This document shows positions 1 to 5,794 of a stretch of 5,924 bases of DNA, in pieces. Both the position numbers and the translations under genes were made by a program. The notes under the pieces were generated by a model. It ran no database searches. It saw nothing but the letters and a program-made list of their open reading frames with translations, and was not told the origin of the DNA. Within the stretch, counting starts at the first letter, position 1, and each line of letters starts with the position of its first letter. This stretch comes from DATDRQ01 sp035291645 (GTDB lineage Bacteria; Chloroflexota; Anaerolineae; Anaerolineales; UBA4823): positions 1 to 5,924 of the forward strand of contig DATDRQ010000282.1 of NCBI GenBank assembly GCA_035291645.1, read 5' to 3'.

Positions 1-1115
1 CGGTCTACCTGAGCCTGGTGGGCGATAGCTGCCTGTTGCTCGGATTCCTGCATCTCGACCTGTAGTCGTTCGATTTCCAACCTGGTTTCAGTCTGGCGAT
101 CCAGGAGCAAGCCGATCTGCTCCTCCAGCCCAGCCAGCTGCTCCTGGTATTCTTGTTCCTGCTCCACAAGAAAGCGCCGGCGCTCGTCAGAAACCGCCAG
201 GTCTCGGCTGATACTCTCCCGCCGGGCGTGCAGGCTGGCAGATTGGCGGTGCCAGCCGTTCAACTGGTCACGACTTTCGTGGAGGCCCTCTCTGAACGAT
301 TGGAGTCGCTGGTCGAAATCCTGTTGGGCAGAGCGGGCCGAGCGTAGCAGCTTCTCTTGCTGGCGGGCTGCCACCTGGGCTTCGGTCAGATCGGTTTGGG
401 TGCGGTGCCAGTGGTAGCCGTACCACTCGCGCAACAGGCCTTGCAACTCCCCTTTCAGCCGCTCGTATTCCAGAGCGCGGCGGGCCTGTCGGTCGAGGCT
501 GCGCATGCGTGGCTCGAGCTCCGCCAGGATATCCTGAACCCGCTCCAGGTTTCGCAGGGTGATCTCGAGGCGGCGGACGGCTTCCTCCTTGCGGGAGCGG
601 TGTAAGCCGATCCCGGCTGCCTCCTCGAACAATCGCCTTCTCTCTTCGGCTTTCAATGCCAGGGCGGCGTCGACCAATCCCTGACCGATGATCGTATACG
701 TACGCTCTGCCAACCCAGATTGGGAGAGCACTTCGGAGACATCCTTCAAACGGACGCGCTGCCCATTCAACAGATACTCGTTCTGACCGTCACGGTATGC
801 GCGGCGGGAGATGGCGACTTCCGAAAAATCGATCGGCAACCAGTGATCTTCGTTATCAAAAACAACCGTCGCGGCTGCCATCCCGGCGCGTGATCGCTGC
901 TCCGATCCGGCGAAGATCATGTCCTCGGTCTTCTTGCCGCGCAGCAAACTGTAAGATTGCTCCCCGAGCACCCAGCGGATGGCGTCAGCGATGTTAGACT
1001 TCCCGGAGCCATTCGGCCCGACGATGGCCGTGACCGCGCTGGGAAAATCGAAGACCGTCCGGCTAGCGAAGGTCTTATAACCATGGAGTTCGAGGGACTT
1101 TAGCCGGGTAGGCAT
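1..1115 (-). CDS. smc: Chromosome segregation protein SMC, N-terminal part (runs off the left edge)
   Basis: The first 371 codons of SMC, the ATPase that with ScpA and ScpB organises and helps segregate the chromosome. Read on the minus strand from the ATG at 1115, the protein begins MPTRLKSLELHGYKTFASR, the typical SMC head opening. The Walker A motif GPNGSGKSN lies at residues 33-41. The R-loop (LRGKKTEDMIFAGS, Arg59) follows, then the Q-loop (IIGQG, Gln145) and the SMC signature RLFEEAAGI at 161-169. From about residue 170 the chain becomes a long charged, Gln/Glu/Arg-rich coiled coil that continues past the window edge. The hinge, return coil, signature motif and Walker B lie outside. The start is five bases after the rnc stop, with GGAG 11 bases upstream inside the rnc end, so the two genes are very probably co-transcribed. 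No frameshift is visible in the part seen. Confidence 0.96.
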   Translation of the reverse strand, partial: MPTRLKSLELHGYKTFASRTVFDFPSAVTAIVGPNGSGKSNIADAIRWVLGEQSYSLLRGKKTEDMIFAGSEQRSRAGMAAATVVFDNEDHWLPIDFSEVAISRRAYRDGQNEYLLNGQRVRLKDVSEVLSQSGLAERTYTIIGQGLVDAALALKAEERRRLFEEAAGIGLHRSRKEEAVRRLEITLRNLERVQDILAELEPRMRSLDRQARRALEYERLKGELQGLLREWYGYHWHRTQTDLTEAQVAARQQEKLLRSARSAQQDFDQRLQSFREGLHESRDQLNGWHRQSASLHARRESISRDLAVSDERRRFLVEQEQEYQEQLAGLEEQIGLLLDRQTETRLEIERLQVEMQESEQQAAIAHQAQVD

Positions 1116-1120
1116 CGCTG

Positions 1121-1840
1121 CTAGAGCTCCAACTCGATGATTTGCAATGCAGTCGTAGCCGCATCTTTCGCAGCAGCCTGCTTGCTATGGCCCGTTCCGC
1201 GCGCTACAACCCGGCCACCGACCATAACCTCGACTTCGAAAATCTTCGCATGATCAGGGCCACTTGCTACGATTGTTCGATACTGTGGAGTGCCGAAACC
1301 GCGGCCCTGCGCCCACTCTTGCAGCTGGCTCTTTGGATCTCGATCCTTATTTGCGGAAAGGATCTGATCGGCAGCCTGCTCGAGCATAGGGGCGATGAAA
1401 CGGTAAACCGCCGGGATGCCCTGATCCAGGTAGATCGCCCCGATCAGCGCCTCGAAGGTGGCGCATAAAAGGGCATCCCGCTCTCGGCCTCCGCTTTCAT
1501 CCTCGCCCCGGCCAAGTAACATGACCGAACCCAGATCGATCTCCAGAGCGAATTGGGCCAGGTTTTCCGTACGCACCAGGGCGGAGCGCAAGCGCGTTAA
1601 TTCTCCCTCGGTCATTTCCGGGAAACGGTTGTAGAGCCACGCCCCGACGAGGAAATCCAGTACCGCGTCCCCGAGAAATTCCAGGCGCTCGTTATCTTCG
1701 ACGGCTTCCGGATGTTCGTTAAGATAAGACCGGTGGGTTAAGGCCCGTGAGAATAAGAATGGGTCTTCGAAGGATAAGCGCAGGCGCCGGGCATAGCCCT
1801 CAGCGGTCTCCTGCTGCAGGTGATCAAGGTCCTGTTCCAT
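1121..1840 (-). CDS. rnc: Ribonuclease III
   Basis: Double-strand-specific endoribonuclease that matures rRNA precursors and cuts structured mRNAs; it acts as a homodimer. The chosen ATG gives 239 residues, close to the family norm of about 225-240, and has a strong AGGGAG eight bases upstream. The nuclease domain covers roughly residues 10-158 and holds the signature NERLEFLGDAVLD at 50-62, with Glu51, Glu54 and Asp58 matching E. coli E38, E41 and D45. Glu78 of the TEGEL stretch matches E65, and Glu130 of CATFEALIG matches the essential E117. The residue aligned with metal-binding D114 is Ala127, which is unusual. A double-stranded RNA-binding domain follows at about 168-236, ending in the Lys-rich helix HSKQAAAKDAA. 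The reading frame is open upstream to an ATG at 1957, but that extension covers a strong hairpin and does not look like RNase III. fabF lies upstream and smc five bases downstream. Confidence 0.95.
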   Translation of the reverse strand: MEQDLDHLQQETAEGYARRLRLSFEDPFLFSRALTHRSYLNEHPEAVEDNERLEFLGDAVLDFLVGAWLYNRFPEMTEGELTRLRSALVRTENLAQFALEIDLGSVMLLGRGEDESGGRERDALLCATFEALIGAIYLDQGIPAVYRFIAPMLEQAADQILSANKDRDPKSQLQEWAQGRGFGTPQYRTIVASGPDHAKIFEVEVMVGGRVVARGTGHSKQAAAKDAATTALQIIELEL

Positions 1841-1848
1841 GGATCGAA

Positions 1849-1854
1849 CTCCCT
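1849..1854 (-). promoter_or_regulatory. Ribosome binding site of rnc
   Basis: AGGGAG on the minus strand, eight bases before the ATG at 1840. It decides the rnc start in favour of this ATG over the in-frame one at 1957. Its AGGG can pair with a CCCT seven bases further upstream (1862-1865), forming a short 4-bp stem that would partly hide the site; this pairing is weak on its own and may matter only together with the larger hairpin next to it. Confidence 0.7.
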
Positions 1855-1867
1855 GGAACCAAGGGTA

Positions 1868-1901
1868 CGCCAGCCACCCCACCCCAGTCGGGTGGCTGGC
1901 G
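1868..1901 (-). promoter_or_regulatory. 12-bp GC-rich hairpin in the fabF-rnc gap, upstream of rnc
   Basis: Perfect inverted repeat, plus-strand arms CGCCAGCCACCC (1868-1879) and GGGTGGCTGGCG (1890-1901) around a 10-base loop. In the rnc mRNA direction it sits in the 168-base gap after fabF and ends 27 bases before the rnc ATG. No run of U follows it in that direction, so it is not a standard intrinsic terminator. It could be a processing or stability element between fabF and rnc, a leader structure acting on rnc translation, or an attenuator. I saw no convincing -35/-10 promoter in the rest of the gap (1902-2008). Confidence 0.6.
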
Positions 1902-2008
1902 GTCCATCGGTTCTTCTGCTTTGATTCGACGGCCTCAAAATCCGTGCTCGCCCGCATGCCTGCGTGGTGCGATGACGGCGTTCAAACTTATCCGGTTTAC
2001 ACGAATGC

Positions 2009-3244
2009 CTAATTGTACCCGCGAAATACCAGAACGGCGTTATGTCCACCAAAACCGAACGCGTTGGATAAGGCTACCCGGATCTTATTTTCACGCGCCT
2101 GGTTCGGGATGTAATCCAGGTCACACTCGGGATCGGGTGTCTGGTAATTAATCGTCGGCGGCAGGATTCCGTGGCGCAAAGCCAGGGTGCAGAATACAGC
2201 CTCCAACGCCCCGGTGGCTCCCATCATATGCCCGGTCATCGATTTCGTCGAGGAAACCGGGATGCGATAGGCCTGCTCCCCGAAGGTGGCCTTCAGGGCT
2301 CGGGTCTCGGAAAGATCGTTCAACTGTGTACCCGTCCCGTGGGCATTGATATATCCGACTTCATCTTGATTTACCCCGGCAGATTCCAGCGCCAGCCGCA
2401 GAGCCTGAGCTCCACCTGAGCCATCTTCTGCCGGCGCGGTGATGTGGTGAGAGTCCGCCGAAGCGGCATAACCAGCCAGCTCTGCCAGGATTTCTGCCCC
2501 GCGGGCGCGGGCGTGACTCTCCCGCTCTAAAACCAATACTGCAGCTCCCTCTCCGATCACAAGGCCATCCCGGTTTAAATCGAAAGGCTGCGGTGTCGCG
2601 GGGTGGTCGCCTTCCCGGCGGGACATCGCTCCCATCCGGTCGAAGGCTGCCACACCAACGCCCGTGATAGGCGCTTCGCTGGCGCCAGTAACCGCGACGT
2701 CGATCACGCCTGCCCGCAGCATCAACCAGGCGGTGCCGATCCCATCCGCTCCCGAGGCGCAGGCAGACGAGACCGAGAGAGAAGGTCCTTTGAATCCGTG
2801 ATCGATCGAAATCATACCTGAACCACCATTCGACATTAACATCGGGATGAAGAAGGGGCTGACTCGCCGTGGACCTTCTTCGATGAAGTCCATCACGTTT
2901 TCCTCGAAGGTCTTCACGCCACCGATGGCGGTCGAGACCACTACGCCGACCCTGCCGGCATTCGATTCGTCTACCTCCAGGCCAGCCTGCTCGATGGCCT
3001 GGCTGGCAGCCACTGCGGCAAACTGCTCATAGCGATCACGCCGGCGGGCCTCACGGGCTGGCAGGTAATCCTCGGCGCGGAATCCCTTGACCTCGCAACC
3101 CACCTTGACCAGGAAATCGTTCGTTTCAAAGAGGGTGAATGGAGCCACACCGGATACCCCCTCGATCAGGTTATTCCAGGTCTGCTCGACTGACAACCCC
3201 AACGGATTTACTGTACCAGTACCGGTAACAACAATCTTTTCCAT
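2009..3244 (-). CDS. fabF: Beta-ketoacyl-[acyl-carrier-protein] synthase II
   Basis: Condensing enzyme of type II fatty acid synthesis: it joins malonyl-ACP to a growing acyl-ACP chain with loss of CO2, in the cytoplasm. Starting at the ATG at 3244 the protein is 411 residues, the usual FabF length, and opens MEKIVVTGTGTVNPLG. The thiolase-fold catalytic triad is complete: Cys162 in SSACASGADG, His302 in NAHGTGT and His339 in STKSMTGH, with Lys334 also present. These match E. coli C163, H303, H340 and K335 with an offset of one. The C-terminal NAFGFGGHN loop (394-402) is the family's gating loop. An in-frame ATG six codons upstream (3262) lacks a Shine-Dalgarno. A GGAG 12 bases before 3244 gives modest support to the later start. 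No acpP, fabD, fabG or fabH is adjacent. The threonine synthase-like gene ends 50 bases upstream, and rnc follows after 168 bases. FabB-type or polyketide roles are unlikely at this length and context. Confidence 0.94.
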   Translation of the reverse strand: MEKIVVTGTGTVNPLGLSVEQTWNNLIEGVSGVAPFTLFETNDFLVKVGCEVKGFRAEDYLPAREARRRDRYEQFAAVAASQAIEQAGLEVDESNAGRVGVVVSTAIGGVKTFEENVMDFIEEGPRRVSPFFIPMLMSNGGSGMISIDHGFKGPSLSVSSACASGADGIGTAWLMLRAGVIDVAVTGASEAPITGVGVAAFDRMGAMSRREGDHPATPQPFDLNRDGLVIGEGAAVLVLERESHARARGAEILAELAGYAASADSHHITAPAEDGSGGAQALRLALESAGVNQDEVGYINAHGTGTQLNDLSETRALKATFGEQAYRIPVSSTKSMTGHMMGATGALEAVFCTLALRHGILPPTINYQTPDPECDLDYIPNQARENKIRVALSNAFGFGGHNAVLVFRGYN

Positions 3245-3294
3245 AATTTCGTCACACTCCATTTAGTTGATCGGTATGTTCGCCAACCAGCCGT

Positions 3295-4389
3295 CTAACC
3301 CTGGTATTTAAACCCTGATCCAGTCAAAATAGATACGATTGGACGAGTAAGTTCCTCAGACATCCGGGTCAGCACCGGCCAGACCACGGCGGAGGTGGGT
3401 TCAACGTAGAAACCCCGCCGGGCCAGCTGGTCCCGGCCCGGTAAGATATCTTCTTCATCCACTGCCACCAGCGTCCCGTTCATGGCAGCCAACGTGGACA
3501 GAAGGATATCCCCACGGACGGGATGCCTTACCCGGATGCCTTCCGCCAGGGTGGCCGCTTCCCCAACGAAACCCAGGCCGACCGCGCCGTAAGCGGCAAC
3601 AGCCCACAACGGGGCGCAGGCACGCGCCTGCACTCCTACCAGCCTGGGTATCTTATCGACCAAGCCAGCCCTGTGCATGGCCTGGAAGCCACGCGCCAGG
3701 CCCAGCAGCAATCCCCCCTGGCCTACCGGCAGGATCACCGATCCAGGAACCTCGCCGAGCTGCTCGACCAGTTCGTAAGCCGCCGTGGCGTATCCTGGAA
3801 TATTGAAGGGGAGGTAAGCGTGGCTGGCATAAGCCATCCCCGCTTCGGCAGCCCGTTTGACCGCTTCAGTTGCGTTAGAACGCGGTCCCATAATGCGGGC
3901 CACCTCCGCCCCGTATGCGTGGATCTGAGCCCGCTTGGGGCCGGAGGCGGAATCGGGGATGTAGATCCTGGCTTTGATGCCGGCGCGCGCCGCATAAGCA
4001 GCAAAAGAAGCCCCGGCGTTTCCTGAAGAATCCTCTACGGCAGCCTCCACCCCGCGCGAGCGCAGGAAACTCGCCAGCAATGAGCTGCCCCGGTCTTTGA
4101 AGGAGCCGGTCGGGTTCAAGTATTCCAGCTTGAAAGCTACTTCCAGGTCGCCAATCCGGTCCCAGAGCAGCGGGGTATTCCCCTCCCCAAGCGAGATCAA
4201 AGGCGTGTCCGCAGCTAAATTGAAGGTATGGCGGTAACGCCAGATCCCCGGCAAATGGTCTTCAACCTCCTCCAGGTGAAAATCCGGTAGATCGGCGAAA
4301 TCGAAAACACCCCCACAATTTGGACAGCGATAGGGAGTGCCGGCAGGTGGGTAGGGTTGGCGGCAGTTCGTACAAAGGACTGGCGTCAC
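3295..4389 (-). CDS. Threonine synthase-like PLP-dependent enzyme with N-terminal zinc ribbon
   Basis: A 364-residue fold-type II PLP enzyme of the threonine synthase family, which makes threonine and phosphate from O-phosphohomoserine. An N-terminal zinc ribbon has paired cysteines CTNC (6, 9) and CPNC (22, 25). SLGEGNTPL (66-74) is the family entry motif, NPTGSFKDRG (92-101) carries the PLP Schiff-base Lys98, and SSGNAG (121-126) should hold the PLP ring and substrate carboxylate. GQGGLLLG (223-230) is the phosphate-binding loop and GSGFK near the C-terminus supplies the Ser that contacts the pyridine nitrogen. The start is GTG; an in-frame TGA three codons upstream and the need for Cys6 leave no alternative, although only a weak GAG precedes it. 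It lies 30 bases after moaD-moaE and 50 before fabF. The loop and tail differ somewhat from textbook ThrC as I recall it, so a related substrate, as in cysteate synthase-like enzymes, cannot be excluded. Family confidence is high; exact reaction is moderate. Confidence 0.8.
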   Translation of the reverse strand: MTPVLCTNCRQPYPPAGTPYRCPNCGGVFDFADLPDFHLEEVEDHLPGIWRYRHTFNLAADTPLISLGEGNTPLLWDRIGDLEVAFKLEYLNPTGSFKDRGSSLLASFLRSRGVEAAVEDSSGNAGASFAAYAARAGIKARIYIPDSASGPKRAQIHAYGAEVARIMGPRSNATEAVKRAAEAGMAYASHAYLPFNIPGYATAAYELVEQLGEVPGSVILPVGQGGLLLGLARGFQAMHRAGLVDKIPRLVGVQARACAPLWAVAAYGAVGLGFVGEAATLAEGIRVRHPVRGDILLSTLAAMNGTLVAVDEEDILPGRDQLARRGFYVEPTSAVVWPVLTRMSEELTRPIVSILTGSGFKYQG

Positions 4390-4419
4390 GCGGGCTCAAT
4401 TCTATAAGGCTGTCCGCGG

Positions 4420-5142
4420 CTATTCGCCAGGCTCCGGATGGTAGTGTCCCTCGATCCAGGTCTCTCCGTTATCGCCAACTTCCTTTTTCCAGATGGGTAC
4501 GATCTCTTTCAGCCGGTCGATACCGTAACGGGCGGCTTCGAACACGCCGGTGTCGCGGTGTGCGGCGCTGCAGGCGATCAATACGGTCGGCGTACCGGGG
4601 TCGAGCCGGCCGATCCGCTGCACGATAGCGATGCCCTCCACATCCGGCCAGAGGGACCTGATCTCGGCAGCCACCTGGCGCATCTTCTCCTCCGCCATGG
4701 GTATATAGGCCTCGTATTCCAGGTAGGAGGTCTCGTGCGGTTGATCACGCCGGGTAATCCCGCGCACCATCCCCGAAAAGATACAGGCTGCCCCGGTGGA
4801 AGGGAGGGTGATCTGTTCAAGAAGATCGTCCAGGTCCAGCTCGTTTTCGGTGATGGCGAAAACCGTCGGAGAATCCGCCAGGCGATGTGACCCCGACCCG
4901 CCGCTCACCGGGGGGAACACCCCAATTTCAGCATCAGCCGGGAGAGAGTCTTCGTTAAACGCGTACTGCCGGTTCACTGCGATCAGCGCTGAATCCAGCG
5001 CTGGATTCAGTCCGGGGTACAGTTCTTTGAGGGCGATCTTCAAATCCTGCACCCTGGCGCCATCCGCCAGTTCCAGATAGGCCTGTTTAGTCCCGGCTCG
5101 CTCCCGCAGGGTGGCGAAAAACAACACGCTGACCCGATTCAA
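4420..5142 (-). CDS. MoaD-MoaE fusion, molybdopterin synthase small and large subunits in one chain
   Basis: Molybdopterin synthase converts cyclic pyranopterin monophosphate to molybdopterin, using sulfur carried on the MoaD C-terminal Gly-Gly thiocarboxylate. The 240-residue protein has a ubiquitin-like MoaD domain (about 1-82, VLFFATLRERAG near the start, ending FPPVSGG with Gly81-Gly82). A short linker (83-92) and a full MoaE domain (about 93-236) follow. MoaE residues are intact: Arg127 (like E. coli R39), HR at 195-196 (H103/R104), Lys212 (K119) and Lys219 (K126). The domain order and junction resemble mycobacterial MoaX, which is reported to be cleaved after the Gly-Gly. The start is TTG, with AGGGA eight bases upstream; its first base pair overlaps the stop of a three-codon ATG reading frame. 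moaC ends 57 bases upstream, so the two Moco steps are co-transcribed. Usual MoaD is about 80 residues and MoaE about 150, so nothing appears truncated. Confidence 0.93.
   Translation of the reverse strand: MNRVSVLFFATLRERAGTKQAYLELADGARVQDLKIALKELYPGLNPALDSALIAVNRQYAFNEDSLPADAEIGVFPPVSGGSGSHRLADSPTVFAITENELDLDDLLEQITLPSTGAACIFSGMVRGITRRDQPHETSYLEYEAYIPMAEEKMRQVAAEIRSLWPDVEGIAIVQRIGRLDPGTPTVLIACSAAHRDTGVFEAARYGIDRLKEIVPIWKKEVGDNGETWIEGHYHPEPGE
4989..5010. repeat. Perfect 22-bp palindrome inside the moaD part
   Basis: Arms CTGAATCCAGC (4989-4999) and GCTGGATTCAG (5000-5010) meet with no spacer. It encodes the surroundings of LNPALDSA in the MoaD domain (residues 45-52). The 8-base palindrome CAGCGCTG occurs twice, at 4984-4991 and 4997-5004, overlapping it. 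By rough count a perfect 22-bp palindrome is expected by chance about once in several hundred windows of this size. In mRNA it could fold as a hairpin of about nine pairs. No function is known to me. Confidence 0.75.
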
Positions 5143-5150
5143 TCGTTCAT

Positions 5151-5155
5151 TCCCT
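5151..5155 (-). promoter_or_regulatory. Ribosome binding site that sets the TTG start of moaD-moaE
   Basis: AGGGA on the minus strand, eight bases before the TTG at 5142. An ATG at 5150 directly abuts the site, too close to be served by it, and opens only ATG-AAC-GAT-TGA. The TTG therefore is the likely start, and it gives the usual MoaD N-terminus. Confidence 0.6.
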
Positions 5156-5199
5156 ATAATTTAATCTGCCTGTAGGCGACGAATTGTCCAGTAAAGGTG

Positions 5200-5679
5200 T
5201 TAAACATTCACAACATCGCCGCTGCGGCCGCCGTGCTTCTCTACCAGCCGGATGTTCTGGATGCGCATGGTCTTCTCGGCGGCTTTGGTCATGTCATAGA
5301 CCGTTAGGGCAGCCACTGAGACTGCGGTCAGCGCCTCCATTTCGGCGCCTGTTTTCCCGTAGGTGCGCACGGAAGCCGTGATCTGGACGCCAGGCAGATC
5401 TGTATCCAGGTCCAGGATCACGACGATCTGGTTGACCGGGATCGGGTGGCACAAGGGGATCAGCTCGGCGGTCTTCTTGGCTGCCATCACCCCTGCCAGC
5501 TGCGCCACGGTCAGCACGTCCCCTTTCTTGATCTGACCAGCCTGGATCAAAGCCAGGGTCTCGGGGCGCATGGCGACCTCACCCCTGGCGACCGCCACCC
5601 GCTCGGTGTCCGGCTTGTTGCCGATATCGACCATGCGGGCCTGCCCGCTCTCGTCGAGATGGGTAAGTTTGGATGCCAT
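5200..5679 (-). CDS. moaC: Cyclic pyranopterin monophosphate synthase
   Basis: Second step of molybdenum cofactor synthesis: MoaC turns the MoaA product 3',8-cyclo-GTP into cyclic pyranopterin monophosphate, which MoaD/MoaE then sulfurates. The 159-residue protein matches E. coli MoaC (161 residues) from end to end, starting with LTHLDESGQARMVDI. Active-site residues are all present: Lys52 in KKGDV (E. coli K51), His78 in LIPLCHPI (H77), Arg105, Glu113 and Glu115 in GKTGAEMEAL, Asp129 and Lys132 in YDMTKA (D128/K131), and Lys148 in EKHGG (K147). The ATG start is fixed by the conserved LTH opening. It has no Shine-Dalgarno; instead TGCTATAAT sits just upstream, so the mRNA may be leaderless or nearly so. 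It is the first gene of the leftward run, 57 bases ahead of moaD-moaE. No moaA is visible here; it must lie elsewhere. Confidence 0.97.
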   Translation of the reverse strand: MASKLTHLDESGQARMVDIGNKPDTERVAVARGEVAMRPETLALIQAGQIKKGDVLTVAQLAGVMAAKKTAELIPLCHPIPVNQIVVILDLDTDLPGVQITASVRTYGKTGAEMEALTAVSVAALTVYDMTKAAEKTMRIQNIRLVEKHGGRSGDVVNV

Positions 5680-5687
5680 CCTGGCAA

Positions 5688-5696
5688 ATTATAGCA
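5688..5696 (-). promoter_or_regulatory. Extended -10 promoter for moaC and the leftward gene run
   Basis: Minus strand TGCTATAAT: a consensus TATAAT with the upstream TGn extension. Exactly eight bases separate TATAAT from the moaC ATG, so transcription would begin within about two bases of the start codon. No TTGACA-like -35 is visible at 16-19 bases spacing, which fits an extended -10 promoter. The functional call is inferred from sequence only. Confidence 0.65.
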
Positions 5697-5777
5697 TTTC
5701 TATCCGGATCAGGGGATCGAAAGGCCAGATGGTTCCGCCGGTGGGAAAACACGGAGAAAAGTTCATAAATTTCCCCA

Positions 5778-5786
5778 TGTTATAAT
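5778..5786 (+). promoter_or_regulatory. Extended -10 promoter for ftsY
   Basis: Plus strand TGTTATAAT, again a perfect TATAAT with TGn extension, exactly eight bases before the ftsY ATG, mirroring the moaC arrangement. No clear -35 hexamer and no Shine-Dalgarno are present, so the mRNA is predicted to be leaderless or to carry one or two leader bases. Confidence 0.65.
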
Positions 5787-5794
5787 AATTCGGT

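Noticed and set aside
153..605. Plus-strand open frames opposite smc
   Set aside because: They are mirror images of the SMC coiled coil, whose own frame is uninterrupted; nothing supports expression.
1868..1930. The rnc-leader hairpin as a plus-strand intrinsic terminator
   Set aside because: The downstream stretch on the plus strand is T-rich but not a T-run, and no plus-strand gene ends there.
1841..1957. A longer RNase III beginning at the in-frame ATG at 1957 (39 extra residues)
   Set aside because: The extension does not resemble RNase III, contains the 12-bp hairpin, and lacks a clear ribosome binding site, whereas the ATG at 1840 has AGGGAG at eight bases and gives the family length.
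1747..2151. Plus-strand open frame of 134 codons over the rnc start and fabF end
   Set aside because: It is antisense to well-supported genes, has no recognisable domain, and its composition follows from the opposite strand.
3245..3262. fabF start six codons upstream at 3262
   Set aside because: No ribosome binding site precedes it, the extra residues are not part of the FabF opening, and the ATG at 3244 gives the usual 411 residues.
3523..4026. Plus-strand open frame of 167 codons opposite the threonine synthase-like gene
   Set aside because: It lies wholly antisense to a gene with intact catalytic motifs, shows no family resemblance, and such shadows are common at this G+C.
5733..5747. 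Dyad around CCGG (TTCCGCC/GGTGGGAA) between the divergent promoters as an operator
   Set aside because: The arms are short with two mismatches or wobbles; too weak to claim without conservation data.
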